A stretch of 64,000 bases of DNA, taken from NCBI GenBank assembly GCA_964035795.1, contig OZ038325.1:7432232-7496231 (forward strand), read 5' to 3'. This stretch comes from Pterobdella sp. o SKG-2022 (taxonomy: Eukaryota > Annelida > Clitellata > Hirudinida > Piscicolidae). This document shows positions 1-29,707 of this stretch, piece by piece. A model generated the notes under the pieces. That model searched no databases. It saw only the letters and a program-made list of their open reading frames with translations, and was not told where the DNA came from. Positions within the stretch are counted from its first letter, which is position 1; every line of letters begins with the position of its first letter. A program made the translations under genes and the position numbers.

Positions 1-3000
1 TATATTGACTGATAAATTAATATTATCAATGGAAAACCATATATAACTACATGAAAAATTTATAAATAGATTATCAATAATTGTATACAAGACATTAACA
101 ACAATAACTATTTAACTATACCTCATAGCTTATTAAATGTACTCAATCAATTATAATCAATTGATTATTATAGAACCGGTTAAACCTTATATAATCAATT
201 AAAAAATACTAATTAATTAATTGAAAATTATTCATAACCAATTGACCACTATTAATTAATATTCATCAACCCCACCAAAACCAACCAATAGTGCATAGTA
301 TCTTAAATTTAATGACGAACCAATAGAATAAGAGGATCGTCCAAGAAGGCGGTTGTGTATATAAATAGATTATGTGTATAATAACCAAGTTGTTGTTTGT
401 AAAACACTAACAACGATAGACTATCTTGATTTTCAAAATATTACTATGATACAATATCATTGAGACATTCATGAAAAAATTGATATTGTTATCATTTGAA
501 CGATAAACTATGGAGTGCTATTTCTATTGAAAATATTCACAAAAAAGAAAAATTACTTTTCAAAATGGATATCAGATATAAGAGATGATGTTAGTAAAAT
601 ATTTGGTAAGAATATATGTTTTTGAAATTTATATATTTAATGATATAAGAGTTTGTGTTGAGAATACTATGTTTATTGCACTATTTTAATATAGCGGTGT
701 GTATATATATACATAAAATAAAATAAAGAAAATGAAATGATATTAAGAAATAAAAATTTTATTTATTTTGTTATGTTGTGGGAATTATATAACTAAATAA
801 ATAAATGTACTAATATGGATAGATAGAAAAATTATCATTAACTTATATGATTTGTATAGGATTAATTGTAAAAGTCGAAATTAACATAGATAAATATAGC
901 GAAAAATATTAATATATTTATATATATATATGGCCAAAAATATTACAAATTTAGAAAAAAATTTTTTTTGAAAAATACAAAAAATATATGAAAATACTAT
1001 TTGTAGAAATATCTTTATCAAACCAGCAATATGAATAAGGATTTTGAGAAAATATTTTGAAAATATTATTAAGAAGATTATTGATATACCCGAAAAATAC
1101 AGACTCAAAGATGGCTGATATGTGTCTTTTATTTTGAAGCGTTCAGTTTATTAAAAATAAATAATTATTAGTTCATTCAAATAATTAAATTAAAAAAAAC
1201 TGAATTGCTGAGAAAATTGAGTAATAAATTAGACAATTTTACAGATAATCATTATTTGATAGATTAAAAATCAAGTAAAAATTAAATAACTTATACTGTA
1301 TTTATTAATTAAATAAACGATTAAAATCAAATAAAAAATCAAAAGCAAAAAAATATTGAAGCTAATATATAAAACCTAGAAAAATTTAAATAAAAGATTA
1401 ACCCCAATCCAACTACAAGAGCTACAAAAAACAATACAACTACAAAAGCTTTATCAACTAATTTTAACACTCCTTCAAATCTATTCAAAACGTTAAAAAA
1501 AATAAAAATTAAAAAAAATAAATTAATAAATATAAAAACGTTAAAAATATAACAATTTAAATATTAAATCAATAAAAAAACATAAAAAATTCGTCAAAAA
1601 AGTGCTCATAAGATCAAAATGTATTTTACAAATGTGAGGATATGCACAGTTCAACGACAAACTATCAACTATAAAATCTCTTTTTACATAGTTTTTCGAC
1701 ATTTTTTTTGTTTTTCATAGATTTTTATTACAGTTTTTTGATGTTATATCTATATTAGTTATTATTTTTTTATTTTCTATATTTTTTTTGTTCATTTTTT
1801 TTAATTTTTTATTTTGGTTAGTATTTTAATTAGTTTTTCTGATGGATGTTAACAGTGTTCCAGAATTATCTTTTTAATGCCTTTATAATGAAAACAACTA
1901 TATATAAACCTTTGGAATTTGCTTATACAATTTATTAATACTATTAATTGAAGCTTTCAATATACATTTTCAAAATAACCTTTAAAAAAAATGATAAATA
2001 TACAAAAAAAAAGTTTAAAAATAAACTAAAAATAAACAATAACTTTCTTCACACTATAAATGATGTATTTTTATAAAAGATGAATTTTTTACCGCGAAAA
2101 TATTCCATGAATATTTAAGGAGTAAGCTGTAAATATATTTTATAAAAATGAACAAAACGGAAAAAGAACAATGAATTCAACAAGTTTAAAAGTTGATGAA
2201 CATTTTAAAAATAATTCAAAAAAATTAATTATAAGATGAGATAGATAAAAAATATAAAAAAATATGAATTATAAATAATATTAACTAAAAAATAAAAAAA
2301 AAATGATCGAAAATAGAATAAAAATGATTGAAAACTTAAATTTTAAAAGCCCATGGGAGATAAATGCATTTATAACCTGCTGGTGAGACGAATTCATTAA
2401 AAACTCCGTGTATTCAACCGAGTATTTTTCCGATATAGATATAAATAGTTATTATTCTTGAAAAATCGTAAGTGAGATGGTCAAGGTTTCCACAATGGCG
2501 TGACTACAGTCATTGCTCAAAAGTTCTTGGAAGAATTTTAGTAAAATAATTTTTAAAAATTCAAATGTTTAAATTAAATAAGTTCAAAACTTGGTAAAAT
2601 ATATCAAAAAAATTCTCTAAAGTATTTGTTGAAATCAAATAAAAATTATTTAATTATTAAAAATATTTCAACAATTATTCAAAAAAAACTTGAGACTTGA
2701 ATGAAATATTTGCCAATGCTGTTTCTATGCAAAAATTAATAAAAAAAACCAAAATTTCAAAGTTTTTTCCCACAAAAAGTCTTGAAAAACAGATTTTGAA
2801 GCAGTTTCAGAAAACAAATTTTTGCTGTATTTTTTTTTCACTTTCCCCATTTTTTTCGATTATTTTTGATTGGTTGTTCAAATTATTCTCCATCATTCTT
2901 TTTACCGTCCATAAACTTTTTTCACTATTTTTTACATCCAAAAACGTGTTTTCCTCGTCTATTTCCACTGTTTTCAGTGATTAAATACTGTCAATCTTCC

Positions 3001-4150
3001 AACATCCACTATAAAATTTTGCCAACTTTTCTTTCAAACGGCAAAGACTTCTCTAGTAGTGATTTACACATCAGTGCGTCTAACTCCAATCAACTTTTAA
3101 GCATGTATTTCTGTATTTTACACTCATTTTCAAAATCATCCTTAGTTACTCCCCTATGAAACCACAGCTTTTATTTTTTTTATTTATCATTATAGTTGTT
3201 GATATCGTTAACCACTGTGGAATATCAAAGTCATAAACATAACTCTAAAATACTATTCAACATAGTTCTATCAACACAACCAAATAACCAAATTCTTCAT
3301 CAACTCATTGACAAAATGTTTGGAACTTCATCAAACTACCGTATAAACACCAGAACAACCCTTCTTTCTCATTGAACAAAACTCATCACTACCCAAACCT
3401 ACCCTTCTCTACCTACCTGTTCCACATCTTTCCTCTCTACCTCTCCATCCACCACCAGCCTTGTTCCACTTCTCATCATTGTACATCACACGTTAACAAA
3501 CATGCCACAATAAACATTAGCAAAATACAATGTGCTGATCAATTCTTTTGACTTCCACACACGTACGGAAATAATCACGTACAACTGCTTGCACAAACCC
3601 ATATATGCTCACATACACCTGCACATATTTACACAACAACTAATGCTTATTAGTTGATTACCTCGACAATTAATAACACATAATTAAGCCCGCATAAAAA
3701 ACTATCATGTTATCATTACCATTATCACACGCACATAAAAAAAAAACTACCCAATTTCACGCACGTTTTATTTAAAAATCTCATTTGAGTGAATGCTAAC
3801 AGAAAATGTAAAAATACAAACCCTCACGCAGAACAAAACAAATACACAACCAGTAAAAACACTTGAAGACATAATTACCCTTACACGTTCATCAAGCCAT
3901 CAACGTATGACCTATATGCACAACTATTCCTTAAACCCAGCCATCCTAAACTTAATAAACAAAATTTTTTTCAAACAACTATGTGCATCGTTCCTTCACA
4001 TCCAACTACCTAAACCCATTAAACACAACCCTATCATCAAACAACCCAAACCACTATACACAACCCGAGTACGCAAGCACCAACCCTAACCTCTTCCTCT
4101 CCCTTTTCCCTCCTTCATTCTCTCTCTCAATCCTTCCTTCTCTTCCATCC
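1..4150. other. 3' flank of the FBXL16-like gene; no gene recognised
   Basis: I see no coding exon here. The DNA is A/T homopolymer-rich up to about 3.2 kb, then becomes a C-rich, G-poor strand (about 3290-4140). A minus-strand polyadenylation hexamer (plus-strand TTTATT at 3767-3772) lies about 380 bp past the FBXL16 stop and could end its 3' UTR. A plus-strand ORF at 3793-4089 is probably a by-product of the G-poor composition. Confidence 0.5.
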
Positions 4151-20692
<16,542 letters not shown>

Positions 20693-20747
20693 TTATCCTA
20701 TCAATTTTCTTTTATGCCTGTCCTTTTATCTGTCTGTGCGTGCACGT

Positions 20748-20788
<41 letters not shown>

Positions 20789-23700
20789 AGTCTGTCTCTG
20801 TCAAAAACTTTCCTTTCATCTCTTACACAAATATACTTATGAATATTTTATCTCTATGTACCCTCTTTGATCACATGTCTAGTGCTTTTATAATGCCTAA
20901 AACTACAATGTCTCTAACCGTGTTATGCAAACGTATCCATGCATTATCTTTAATATATGTGGTTACATTTAGTTTATAAGCAATCAACATTACTTTTAAT
21001 ATGTAGTTACATGCAGTCATTATCATTGTCTTTAAGGTGTGTGTGCCTGTATGCAGTTATAACCTATAATATGTGTCTGTATGTGGTATATTTATCCTAA
21101 AAAAACTATTACTCATAGTGTATGTATTCATATTAGCCATAAAATAGTGTTCATGTATCTATTAGCTAGTAGATATAGTCATCAAATGAAATTTATTTCT
21201 TCTTATTAAGTATTTTTTAGAAATTGTTTTTAGCCATGATTATTGTATTAAATTGATACACCGGTATGTGGTATACTAGTAATGGTAATTAACTGTACAG
21301 ATTTTTTATATGTGGGCGTATTGAGTACGTAATGATGATTAGCCGTGGTGTGTGTAACGGCACGTTTTTTTTTATTTTTACAAATTTTTTTTATATTATC
21401 GTTCGAGTTATGAATTTCGGGTGTTTTTAATATAATGAAGATGACCAAATATTTTTTTCTCATGAGAAATACTTTGTTCTTTTTTCTTATATGCGTGTTT
21501 TTAAAAATAATGATGATATAATAACTTGTTTTCTTGTTATTATTATTATTTTTATTATTATTATAATAAGTTTATTGTTGTTACATTTGTTATTATCATG
21601 CTAATTTTTATTTTTATTATTGCTATTATTGTTGTCGTTTATTATTTTTATTATCTAAAAATGTAGATATTGATTGCTGTTACTCATAGTAGGGGAATGA
21701 TAGCATTTCGTTTTCAATCTATAATTAGCTGCGGTAACTTGTTGTTGGTGCTCATATTATTATTTTTTTTATGTTAGCATATTTTGATTATATTATTATT
21801 TATTAGTATATTTTTAATATTATTGTTTTTATTTATTATTGTTTTTTATAATATTTTTTCTCTTATTATTATTATATTCTAAAAATTATCATTTTTGTTA
21901 TTAATATATTTTCAATATTTTTATTTTTTCTTTATTTATTTTAATATTATAATTTTTATTGTATCGGTTTTATATGAGAGTCAATTTTTTCACCATTATT
22001 TTATTTTTCAAGTATATAATTCTATTATAATTTCGTTGATATTTATTTTTAAATGAAACAATAAATTTTATAAATTTTCAAATCATACCCTTTTTTTTTT
22101 TTTCGTTTTTTCTGCATTATTTTTATTTCCTCCTATATCATGGAAATTCATTATTATTATTTTTCCCTGCAATATTATTCTGCATTTTTTGTTATTTATA
22201 TTAAATTTTTTTGAATTTTTATCATGTATTTTTCTGTTATTTTTATTATTGCTTTTTGCTCTTGCAACCTGAACAGACAATTTAAGTCTTCAATCCCCAT
22301 CTTACTTTTATTCTAATCTATCACTTTTGAACTGCAGAAGTGGGCTTTGAATTTTACAAATGAAAAAAATTATTCAACCAAAAAAACATGAAAAATCCAA
22401 TTTAGTTAGCCAAAAAACAAATATATAATACATAGTTGATGTATAGAAAAACCAAAAAAAAAATCTTAGTTTTTAATAAGTAAAAATTTTTTTGATATAT
22501 TTTTTTTTTATAATGAAAATTTGCTTTTCATTATTATTTTTTTTATAAGCTTTAATGAGCTAATTAAAAGGTTAATTGGATAATGACCTCCTATTAGCTT
22601 GTTGGTTGCAACACACGGACTAATATGAATATGAAGGAAATATACTTATGATTGAAGGTTTTATTTATTTTTTTGAAATATCATTTGAAAAAATTATTTT
22701 AAAAAAATATTTGTAACTCCTTCCAGTCTACATTTTATTTTAGTTTCCAGCATTTTTTGCTTTGTTAAACTATATTCATTTATTCCATAACTGAAATTAT
22801 GATTTATTATTGTTTTTATTATTCTTATTTTTGATATTATTTTATAATTTTTAGTATTGTTTTATTATACTTGATTTTTTTAAATTATTTATTTTATTAT
22901 TGATATTATTATTCATTTTATTATTGTTTTTATGATTTTTTTTTCATTGTGAGCCAATCATTCTTCAAGATTCTGTCATCACCAATTTCTGTTTCTCTCA
23001 GTTGGTTTTGCTGTTTCTAATGAGTTAGAAAAAATAACAAACTATATTTGAAGAAAAAAATTAACAGTACATCACTAATGAAAAGTGATCTGAATATTTT
23101 TATCAGTGATATAAAAAAAACATAATATAATTAAAAAAATAAAATATAACAAAAAAAATGAAATATAAAAAAAAATGAAATATAAGATAATATAAAAATG
23201 AGATATATTCTCAGTAATAAAAAAATGATAAAGTTAACAAAACAATTATAGATGCAGCATTTTTGAAACAAATATGGATGAAAATAAAGCAAAACTAATA
23301 TTGAGTTGATTGTTGGCAATAAATTCTTGAGTTTTTTATTTTATGCCATTTGTAAGCAGTTCTTTGGCCTTTTGTTGGTATTGAAGATACTGGAAGATTA
23401 ATTAGTTAAATATTAGTATTTAATTTATGGAAAGAACAAGAAATATGTTAATTAAATGTGATTAATTTTCTTTTAAAATTTGTTTTTAACTTTGGCATCA
23501 CTAATCGCTTTTTTAAAATATTAATAATGATCGAATTAAACATAAATAAAAAAATAAAGAAAAACTAATATCAAAATGAAATAATACTAAAAACAATAAT
23601 ATAAAAATAACAAATATAAAAAATCAATATAAAAAAAAATAACGGAGACCTTTATAGAAGCTATTTTCAGAAGCAATACAGGCACTTTATGAAGAAAAAT

Positions 23701-24549
23701 GGCTTGAATTTAAAAGCGAATTCCATTTTAATTCTATTTAGATTACATTATATATTTCTTTTCATTTTTCTGTATTATATTTTTTCAAAAGTTTTTCTTC
23801 TATAACTATCAACTATTCAAATCGTGTCTTGTTTTTATGAAGCATTTTGATTGATTGGACATTATAAGGTTTAAATAAGTTGTATATCATATTTTCAAAC
23901 TTTTAATCTTTATCATTTTTATTTCCATCAATATTATTATTATTACCATCATCAATATTATTATTATTATTATTATTATTATTTTTTACATTCATCAACT
24001 GCAAACTGTTGTTGATGCCTCGCAAGCAATCGATAGTAGTAGGCATTCTTCACGTTTCATTTTTAAATTTAAAGAGCACTTTATGTTGGTTTGAATGTTC
24101 TTTAAAACAACAAAAAAATAAATGAATAAAAATAAAAAATAATAAAAGAAAGAACAATAACAACAACAATAATAATGAGAAAGATAATAATAAAAATAAT
24201 GATGGAAAGAATTCAATGTGGATACACCTATAGTGTTTTTAAAATCATGGGTTTTGTATAATTGCAGGATAATGGAAGAAGTTGTTGAAGTAGTTTCAAA
24301 ACCATTCAAAAAACTCTGAAGACCATATTTCCATTAGGTTTCGATACAAGCATTTTTGTAAATTTTTTGTTTTTGCCATCCTCGATTAATGTTGTTTTTG
24401 TTGAATTACTTAATAAATAATTGGCGTAGAAAAGGTTATATTTTTTAAATATTATTATTTTTCTCTTACTATTTATGTTATAATTATAGTTTTCTAAGGT
24501 AAAACACCAGTTTAGGTTATAGTTAAACCAAAGCTAAAAGTTAATTTAG
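20693..24549. other. Intergenic region between divergent FBXL16-like and FANCB genes
   Basis: The two genes point away from each other, so both promoters should lie here. Visible items: a (TA)n run at about 20753-20784, CA/TG-rich patches near 21030 and 21340, and long TTA/ATT-rich tracts (21535-22000, 22800-22940). A minus-strand segment at about 24243-24306 starts after CTTCAG and ends before GTGTAT, and could be a non-coding or unrecognised exon. I see no certain promoter element. Confidence 0.5.
20753..20784. repeat. (TA)n dinucleotide repeat
   Basis: About 15 TA units, roughly 60-90 bp upstream of the first ATG of the FBXL16-like gene, hence in its 5' UTR or proximal promoter. Confidence 0.9.
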
Positions 24550-27500
24550 ATGGATTTAGATATTTTTTTAAAATCGAAATATTACAATTATTTTGAATAT
24601 ATAGTGAAGTTTGAATCAAAAAACTTTAAAAGTTATTCAAAGTTTTTTAAATTCAATGAAAAAGAAAATAAATTCATCAAAGAATTCGTTTTAGATTTGC
24701 CGCTGTTCGACAAAACCGATAAAAAACAATACATTAGCCACAAATTTGCAACATTGTTGAACACAGAATCAGGATTCATATTCTTGTATTTAGTTATCAT
24801 ATACAAGACATCAAAATCAACATACAAACACTACTTACTCAACTGTACACCATCGAACAAAAAGTGTCCATACATTAAAGACATCCAAAAATTCCCTCTT
24901 AAATTATTAAAACACCACACATACAACATTGACAACCTCTTTCTCACAGATGGACCCACGTTAACCTACCAATATCACAACCAAATCAACATTTTCAGAA
25001 ACTCATCATCTTCAACATTCAACACCGCCAACCTTTTGAAGCTCTCAACTCCTTTACCAATTTTATCAGATACTGAAGTTGAATTCATAGCTATTGAATC
25101 ATCTTTAGAGGCACCAACAACAACAAAACCATTAGCAACACCATCAAAGTTTGTGAAAGCAACATTCAACATATCACTTTCATCTTTTTTAACAACAAAT
25201 CTCAACTTTCCTCATTCATTCACTTCATCCACCCTTTCTCTTTACATCATCGATGAACCCTCTTTCACCATAAAAACCCCCAATATAACTTCACAGATCC
25301 TATCAGACATCACCACACAAGACGACACACCACCCACTTCACCCACAGACATTTTGATATTAACCACTTTCCACCAACTCATCTGGTTCAAAAATTCTCA
25401 AATCCACAAATTCTTAACTGACCTCCCATCCCATGGCTCAAAATTCAGCATTATACCATCTTCATATTTTGGGGGCCATTTTAATTACTGTAGTAGTTTG
25501 CCACATGGGTATCATTTGGAAGATAAATCGATTAATAGAGGCTGCTATGAGGACAAAATGGAGAAAAAAGAATGTACTCATGTAGTAGTTATATCTTCTG
25601 CAATTGACTGCTGTTTTATAACTTTCCCAGGATTCCATGTTATTATTATTATCATTTTCAAGTTTATTATCTCCAACAACTTTTTGATGTCAATTTATGG
25701 AAGAACTTTAGTAAATTTGATAATTTATGTAAACATTTGTTGAATAGTATTGATAAGTAAATTAGGATGTTTCTAAAAAATTTAAATTTATAATATTTTC
25801 TATTAATGTAATTATGTACAAAATTATTCATAAATGAAATACTCTATAATTATAGATTACAAGATACTAAATTTGCAAATTAACTCAAGTTTTTATATTT
25901 ATTATTATTAACGTATTTTGTTGTTGATATTATTTCAACATTCAAAGATTTTTTGGTCATGGAAAAGCCAATCATCGCCCTCACTGCTTTTTGTGAATGA
26001 TTTTATTGGCTGTGGGCAATATCAGTTGCTAATTATAGAATGTTCCGAATCAACAGATGATTTGAGTAAGAGCAATAATGAAAATAAAAGAGATAATAAT
26101 AAGAATGGAAGTCAGGACCTGTTATCAATGTTGGATGATGAAGAAATAATCGTTAATGGTTACTATTATTAACCTTTGCTATTTTTAGTTTTTTTCATAT
26201 TCTTATGATCTCTATTATTTTTATTATTATTACTACTTTTATTTATTTCTTTTCAGTTATGATTTTTTGAATTGTTTTTATCATGATTGTAGCTTTTTTA
26301 CTTTTTGAGTTAACTTTCCAATAATAATATTTGTACATCAACAGACAAGAGCAAAGTTTTTCTGAGTGATGATGATGAAGAAGACGATGATGGTGGTGAT
26401 GATGATGATTTTTTATTTACTCTTATGAAAATTAGCTCTTTGCAAGCGGACACAGTGAAAAAAGAAAATCATAATAGAAATAATATTAGTACTGATAATA
26501 AAAATCAGAGCAATAATATTAATAATATCAATAATGATAAAAACAATACCAACAGTACAATAGAGACAAAAATCAATCAAATATTACTGAGAAAACTCAC
26601 GCACGCACATACAAACAACGAAGCAACAATACACTCAACACAACGACAACTTCATGTTATAGATTATTTGATGGAAGTTTTGAAGGAAAGATTAGAATGT
26701 GGTGCTTGTAATAAGGATGGTGGTGGTGTGGAGGGTATTGATGATGATAGTGGTGATATTAATAATAAGGGTGGTGGTTTGAAAGATTATGCTGGTGTTG
26801 TTGATAGTGATAATGATGGTAGTGGTGAAGATAAGATTGATAATAACCATAATAATAAAAAAAATTTTCTCAGTAACAATAAGAATAACAATAATAATAA
26901 TGGTGCTGTTGTAGATAGCTGTAGTGGAGATCACATCTCTAATATCTTTGGGAGCCATCACATGGTTGGGTTGATAATTAAACAAATTGATTGGTATATA
27001 GATAGATAGATAGATACACGGATAAATAGATATATGTTTAAAATGTTAGACATATAATTAACTAGATGGATAGATAGATGTATAAATAGAGCTATTTCCA
27101 CTGTCTTCCAACTTGATTAATGTGTTTTTTCATTTCAAGGTTGATTTATTTGATGAAGAAGAAGACGACGATGAGGAACTCATAATCGAAAAAGATTTTA
27201 TTGAAAGTCAAATAGAAGAAAATACAGATGATAATAATAATAATAATAACGCAAACAACATAAATAATGATGAAATCAATAAAAGCATAAATAACATAAC
27301 GTCACGCTATGATATCACACCCATACTCAATATAAACACGAAGTGTAAAAGTGAAGTTACCATAGAAAGTTTTCATGTAAATACCTTCAAGAATTTTCTA
27401 GTCTTTATATTAAAAGTGAACTTCGGCAGGTTGTATGGTTTATTTGTTTTTCTTTGGTTGGCATTAGTATGGGGTGGTGGTGTTAATGATTGTGATAGAA

Positions 27501-29707
27501 TTGAACGTAATAATAGTATCACTAATTTTATCGAATAATAACAAAAACAATAATAATGATGATAAAAATAAAAACTCAAATATTCACAGGTGCATAAAAA
27601 ATCCAAATTTATACGCCATTCCTCATACCACAAATAGCTCTCATCTCAAAAGCAACAAGAATAGAATAAAAACATCCGGTATTTCAGTCGCCAGATGTCG
27701 TGCCTTCAATATAGAGACCTTTAAATCGTCATATTGGAAGAGATCACAGTTAACTAGGCGATTGGTGGCGTTGTATCGATATAATAATGATAATGATGAT
27801 GAAGAAGAGGAAACAGATTGTGGCAGTGATAGTAATAGTATTAATATTAATGATAATAATAATAAGGATAATGTTTATTTATTACCTGATAACTGCTTTG
27901 TTAACCTCCATGATATCAGTAACCATCGTCAGTTTCTCACTTGCTCTGTGCCTTTTGACCTGTTTAATATTAATAATAATCACAACAATAATAATAACAT
28001 CAATAAAAATAGTAAAAAATCTACTAATAATACCAATAATAATAATAGCAATGGATTGTTTAAAAAGTACATTTTTTCTTTATTTTTATCCTGGTATTCA
28101 CCTCCAAACGAAGAAGAAGAAGAAGAAGAAGATGATGATGATGGTGATAGTAATGATAACAATAAAAATAATGGAAATAATAATCACACTTATTACGTGG
28201 GAGATGTGCATATGGATAGTGACACATTGGAAAAAGTTGTGTTTGATTTTAAGAAGGCCGTCTGTCCTGGTTTGTGTAAAGTTTGCTGTAGAGGTTATTG
28301 TAGTGGTATTAATAATAGAGATAATCACAGTAGTAGTGGGAATTATAGTGCGTATATATATTAAATATAATATTGATATTAAATATTGAGGATGATCGTG
28401 TTTTATTGAAGCCAAGATTTTCAATATCTAACATCATCATCATGTGTAATCTCAAAATGAGTTAACTGAAGATGGTGTTCAATTAATTGCTAATCTTTGT
28501 TATGTTTGTTTTATTGAAATTTTGTGCTTAATAGTTTATAATTATAATGCTATTGATACTAACCCCAAACAGACATTTTCATTACAATGGTGACAGCTAC
28601 CCATGACCAATCCTTTGTAGCAGTAACCAACAATGATTATGACATCGCAGCAATCGTGGAGTCGTGTATTTGTGATAATTATGAGTGTGAACTATTGTAT
28701 GCGGGTGTATTTGTGGTGGAGTGTTGTGGGGGCAAGGTTGTTGTTTTTGTGGTGAAGAAGCATTTCTCATGTGTTCTGCTGCAGTTGTTTTACAGGTTGG
28801 TTTATTTTTAGGTTATGAAGATTATATTAGGGTTTTTTATTTTGAGTTTTATGAGAGTAATATTATATATTAGAATATAAAAATCAAAGTATTATTCTCA
28901 ATTTATCGCAGTTATCTTTGTTTTTGAGAGTGTTTTAATTTATTTTCTTATTTTTAAAAATAATAAATATAGAAGTAATGTTAAATTTTGTCTCAATCCT
29001 TTCCACAGATGGCAGTCGCAGCTGAATTCTTTTTTAGATCGTTTATTAACTTTTCTACCTATAAATTCAAAAATTTTCAGAGATCAAAATATTTTCAATA
29101 AAAATATAAAATTTTCTTAGTGTTTTGTCACGAAAAACTTCCAAATTACTTAAATATGTTTGACACATTTTTAGAGAAAATTCGAGTTCTTTGTTTATTG
29201 AGCTTTTCACTTTTAGTACTTAGAAGATTCGTTTTCTAGCATGGAGAATGATTTGTCTTCGACCAGTTTCATTCCTGCAATTTACGACATTTTAAAATGG
29301 TTTAATAATGTTATTTTTCAGAACTTTAAATTTTTACCAAGTTTTTGCTTCAGCTTATTATTGTAAGGTTTATTATTGTATTTATTATAAAAAATAATAT
29401 ATGCATTCAGTAATGTTCAATCAATTTTTAAAATTTCATATTTTAGTTACAATATTTCAAATATTAAAATCAACTCAACTCGAACAGCTTAGATAAAGAA
29501 CCACAAGAACTTACAGTGAAGATCAATGAACTAAAATCCCAACTACAAAGAACCAGAGAGGTTGTGGAAAACATGAAAGGAATTGACCTTACAAAGGAAG
29601 ATCAACAAAAACATATAGACATACTAAGAAGGCAACTACAAGCCAAAACTGACTTGTTGAAGAAATATAAGAATTTTCAGCATTTTGATCTTGATAAAAA
29701 TGTTTGA
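24550..29707 (+). CDS. FANCB: Fanconi anemia complementation group B protein (FANCB), seven exons
   Basis: FANCB is a scaffold of the Fanconi anemia core complex (with FANCL and FAAP100), which monoubiquitinates FANCD2-FANCI at DNA interstrand crosslinks in the nucleus. Exons: 24550-25638, 25948-26065, 26345-26964, 27140-27429, 27590-28293, 28573-28795, 29488-29707. All phases agree, giving about 1087 aa against 859 in human. Matches to human FANCB as I remember it: LILTTFHQLIWFKNSQIHKF (human LIALTRKNQLISFQNG), LLFVNDFIGCGQYQLLII (human LVLIDDFIGSGTEQVLLL), LLPDNCFVNLHDIS (human VCGRVFLSLEDLS), AGVFVVECCGGKVVVFVV, and a charged C-terminal helix (LKSQLQRTREVVENMKG). A TAG in frame directly precedes the first ATG. 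The extra length is Asn/Asp/Gly runs in exons 3 to 5. Exon 3 and 4 ends are the least certain; the rest is firm. A polyadenylation hexamer AATAAA is at 29885-29890. Confidence 0.92.
26345..26964 (+). CDS. FANCB: FANCB exon 3 (Asn/Asp/Gly-rich insertion)
   Basis: Starts after CATCAACAG with an acidic stretch (FLSDDDEEDDDGGDDDD), then Asn-rich spacers around a short conserved-looking helix (HVIDYLMEVLKERLECG), then Gly/Asp/Asn repeats. The donor GTTGGG at 26965 is the phase-0 option that fits exon 4. The following intron soon enters a GATA tract (about 27000-27080). The low-complexity part has no vertebrate counterpart I know. Confidence 0.7.
29488..29707 (+). CDS. FANCB: FANCB terminal exon (C-terminal helix)
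   Basis: Encodes LDKEPQELTVKINELK, QLQRTREVVENMKG and QQKHIDILRRQLQAKTDLLK, a strongly helical, heptad-like charged segment. It corresponds in position and character to the C-terminal helix of vertebrate FANCB. The junction AG|C with the previous exon is in phase. Confidence 0.85.
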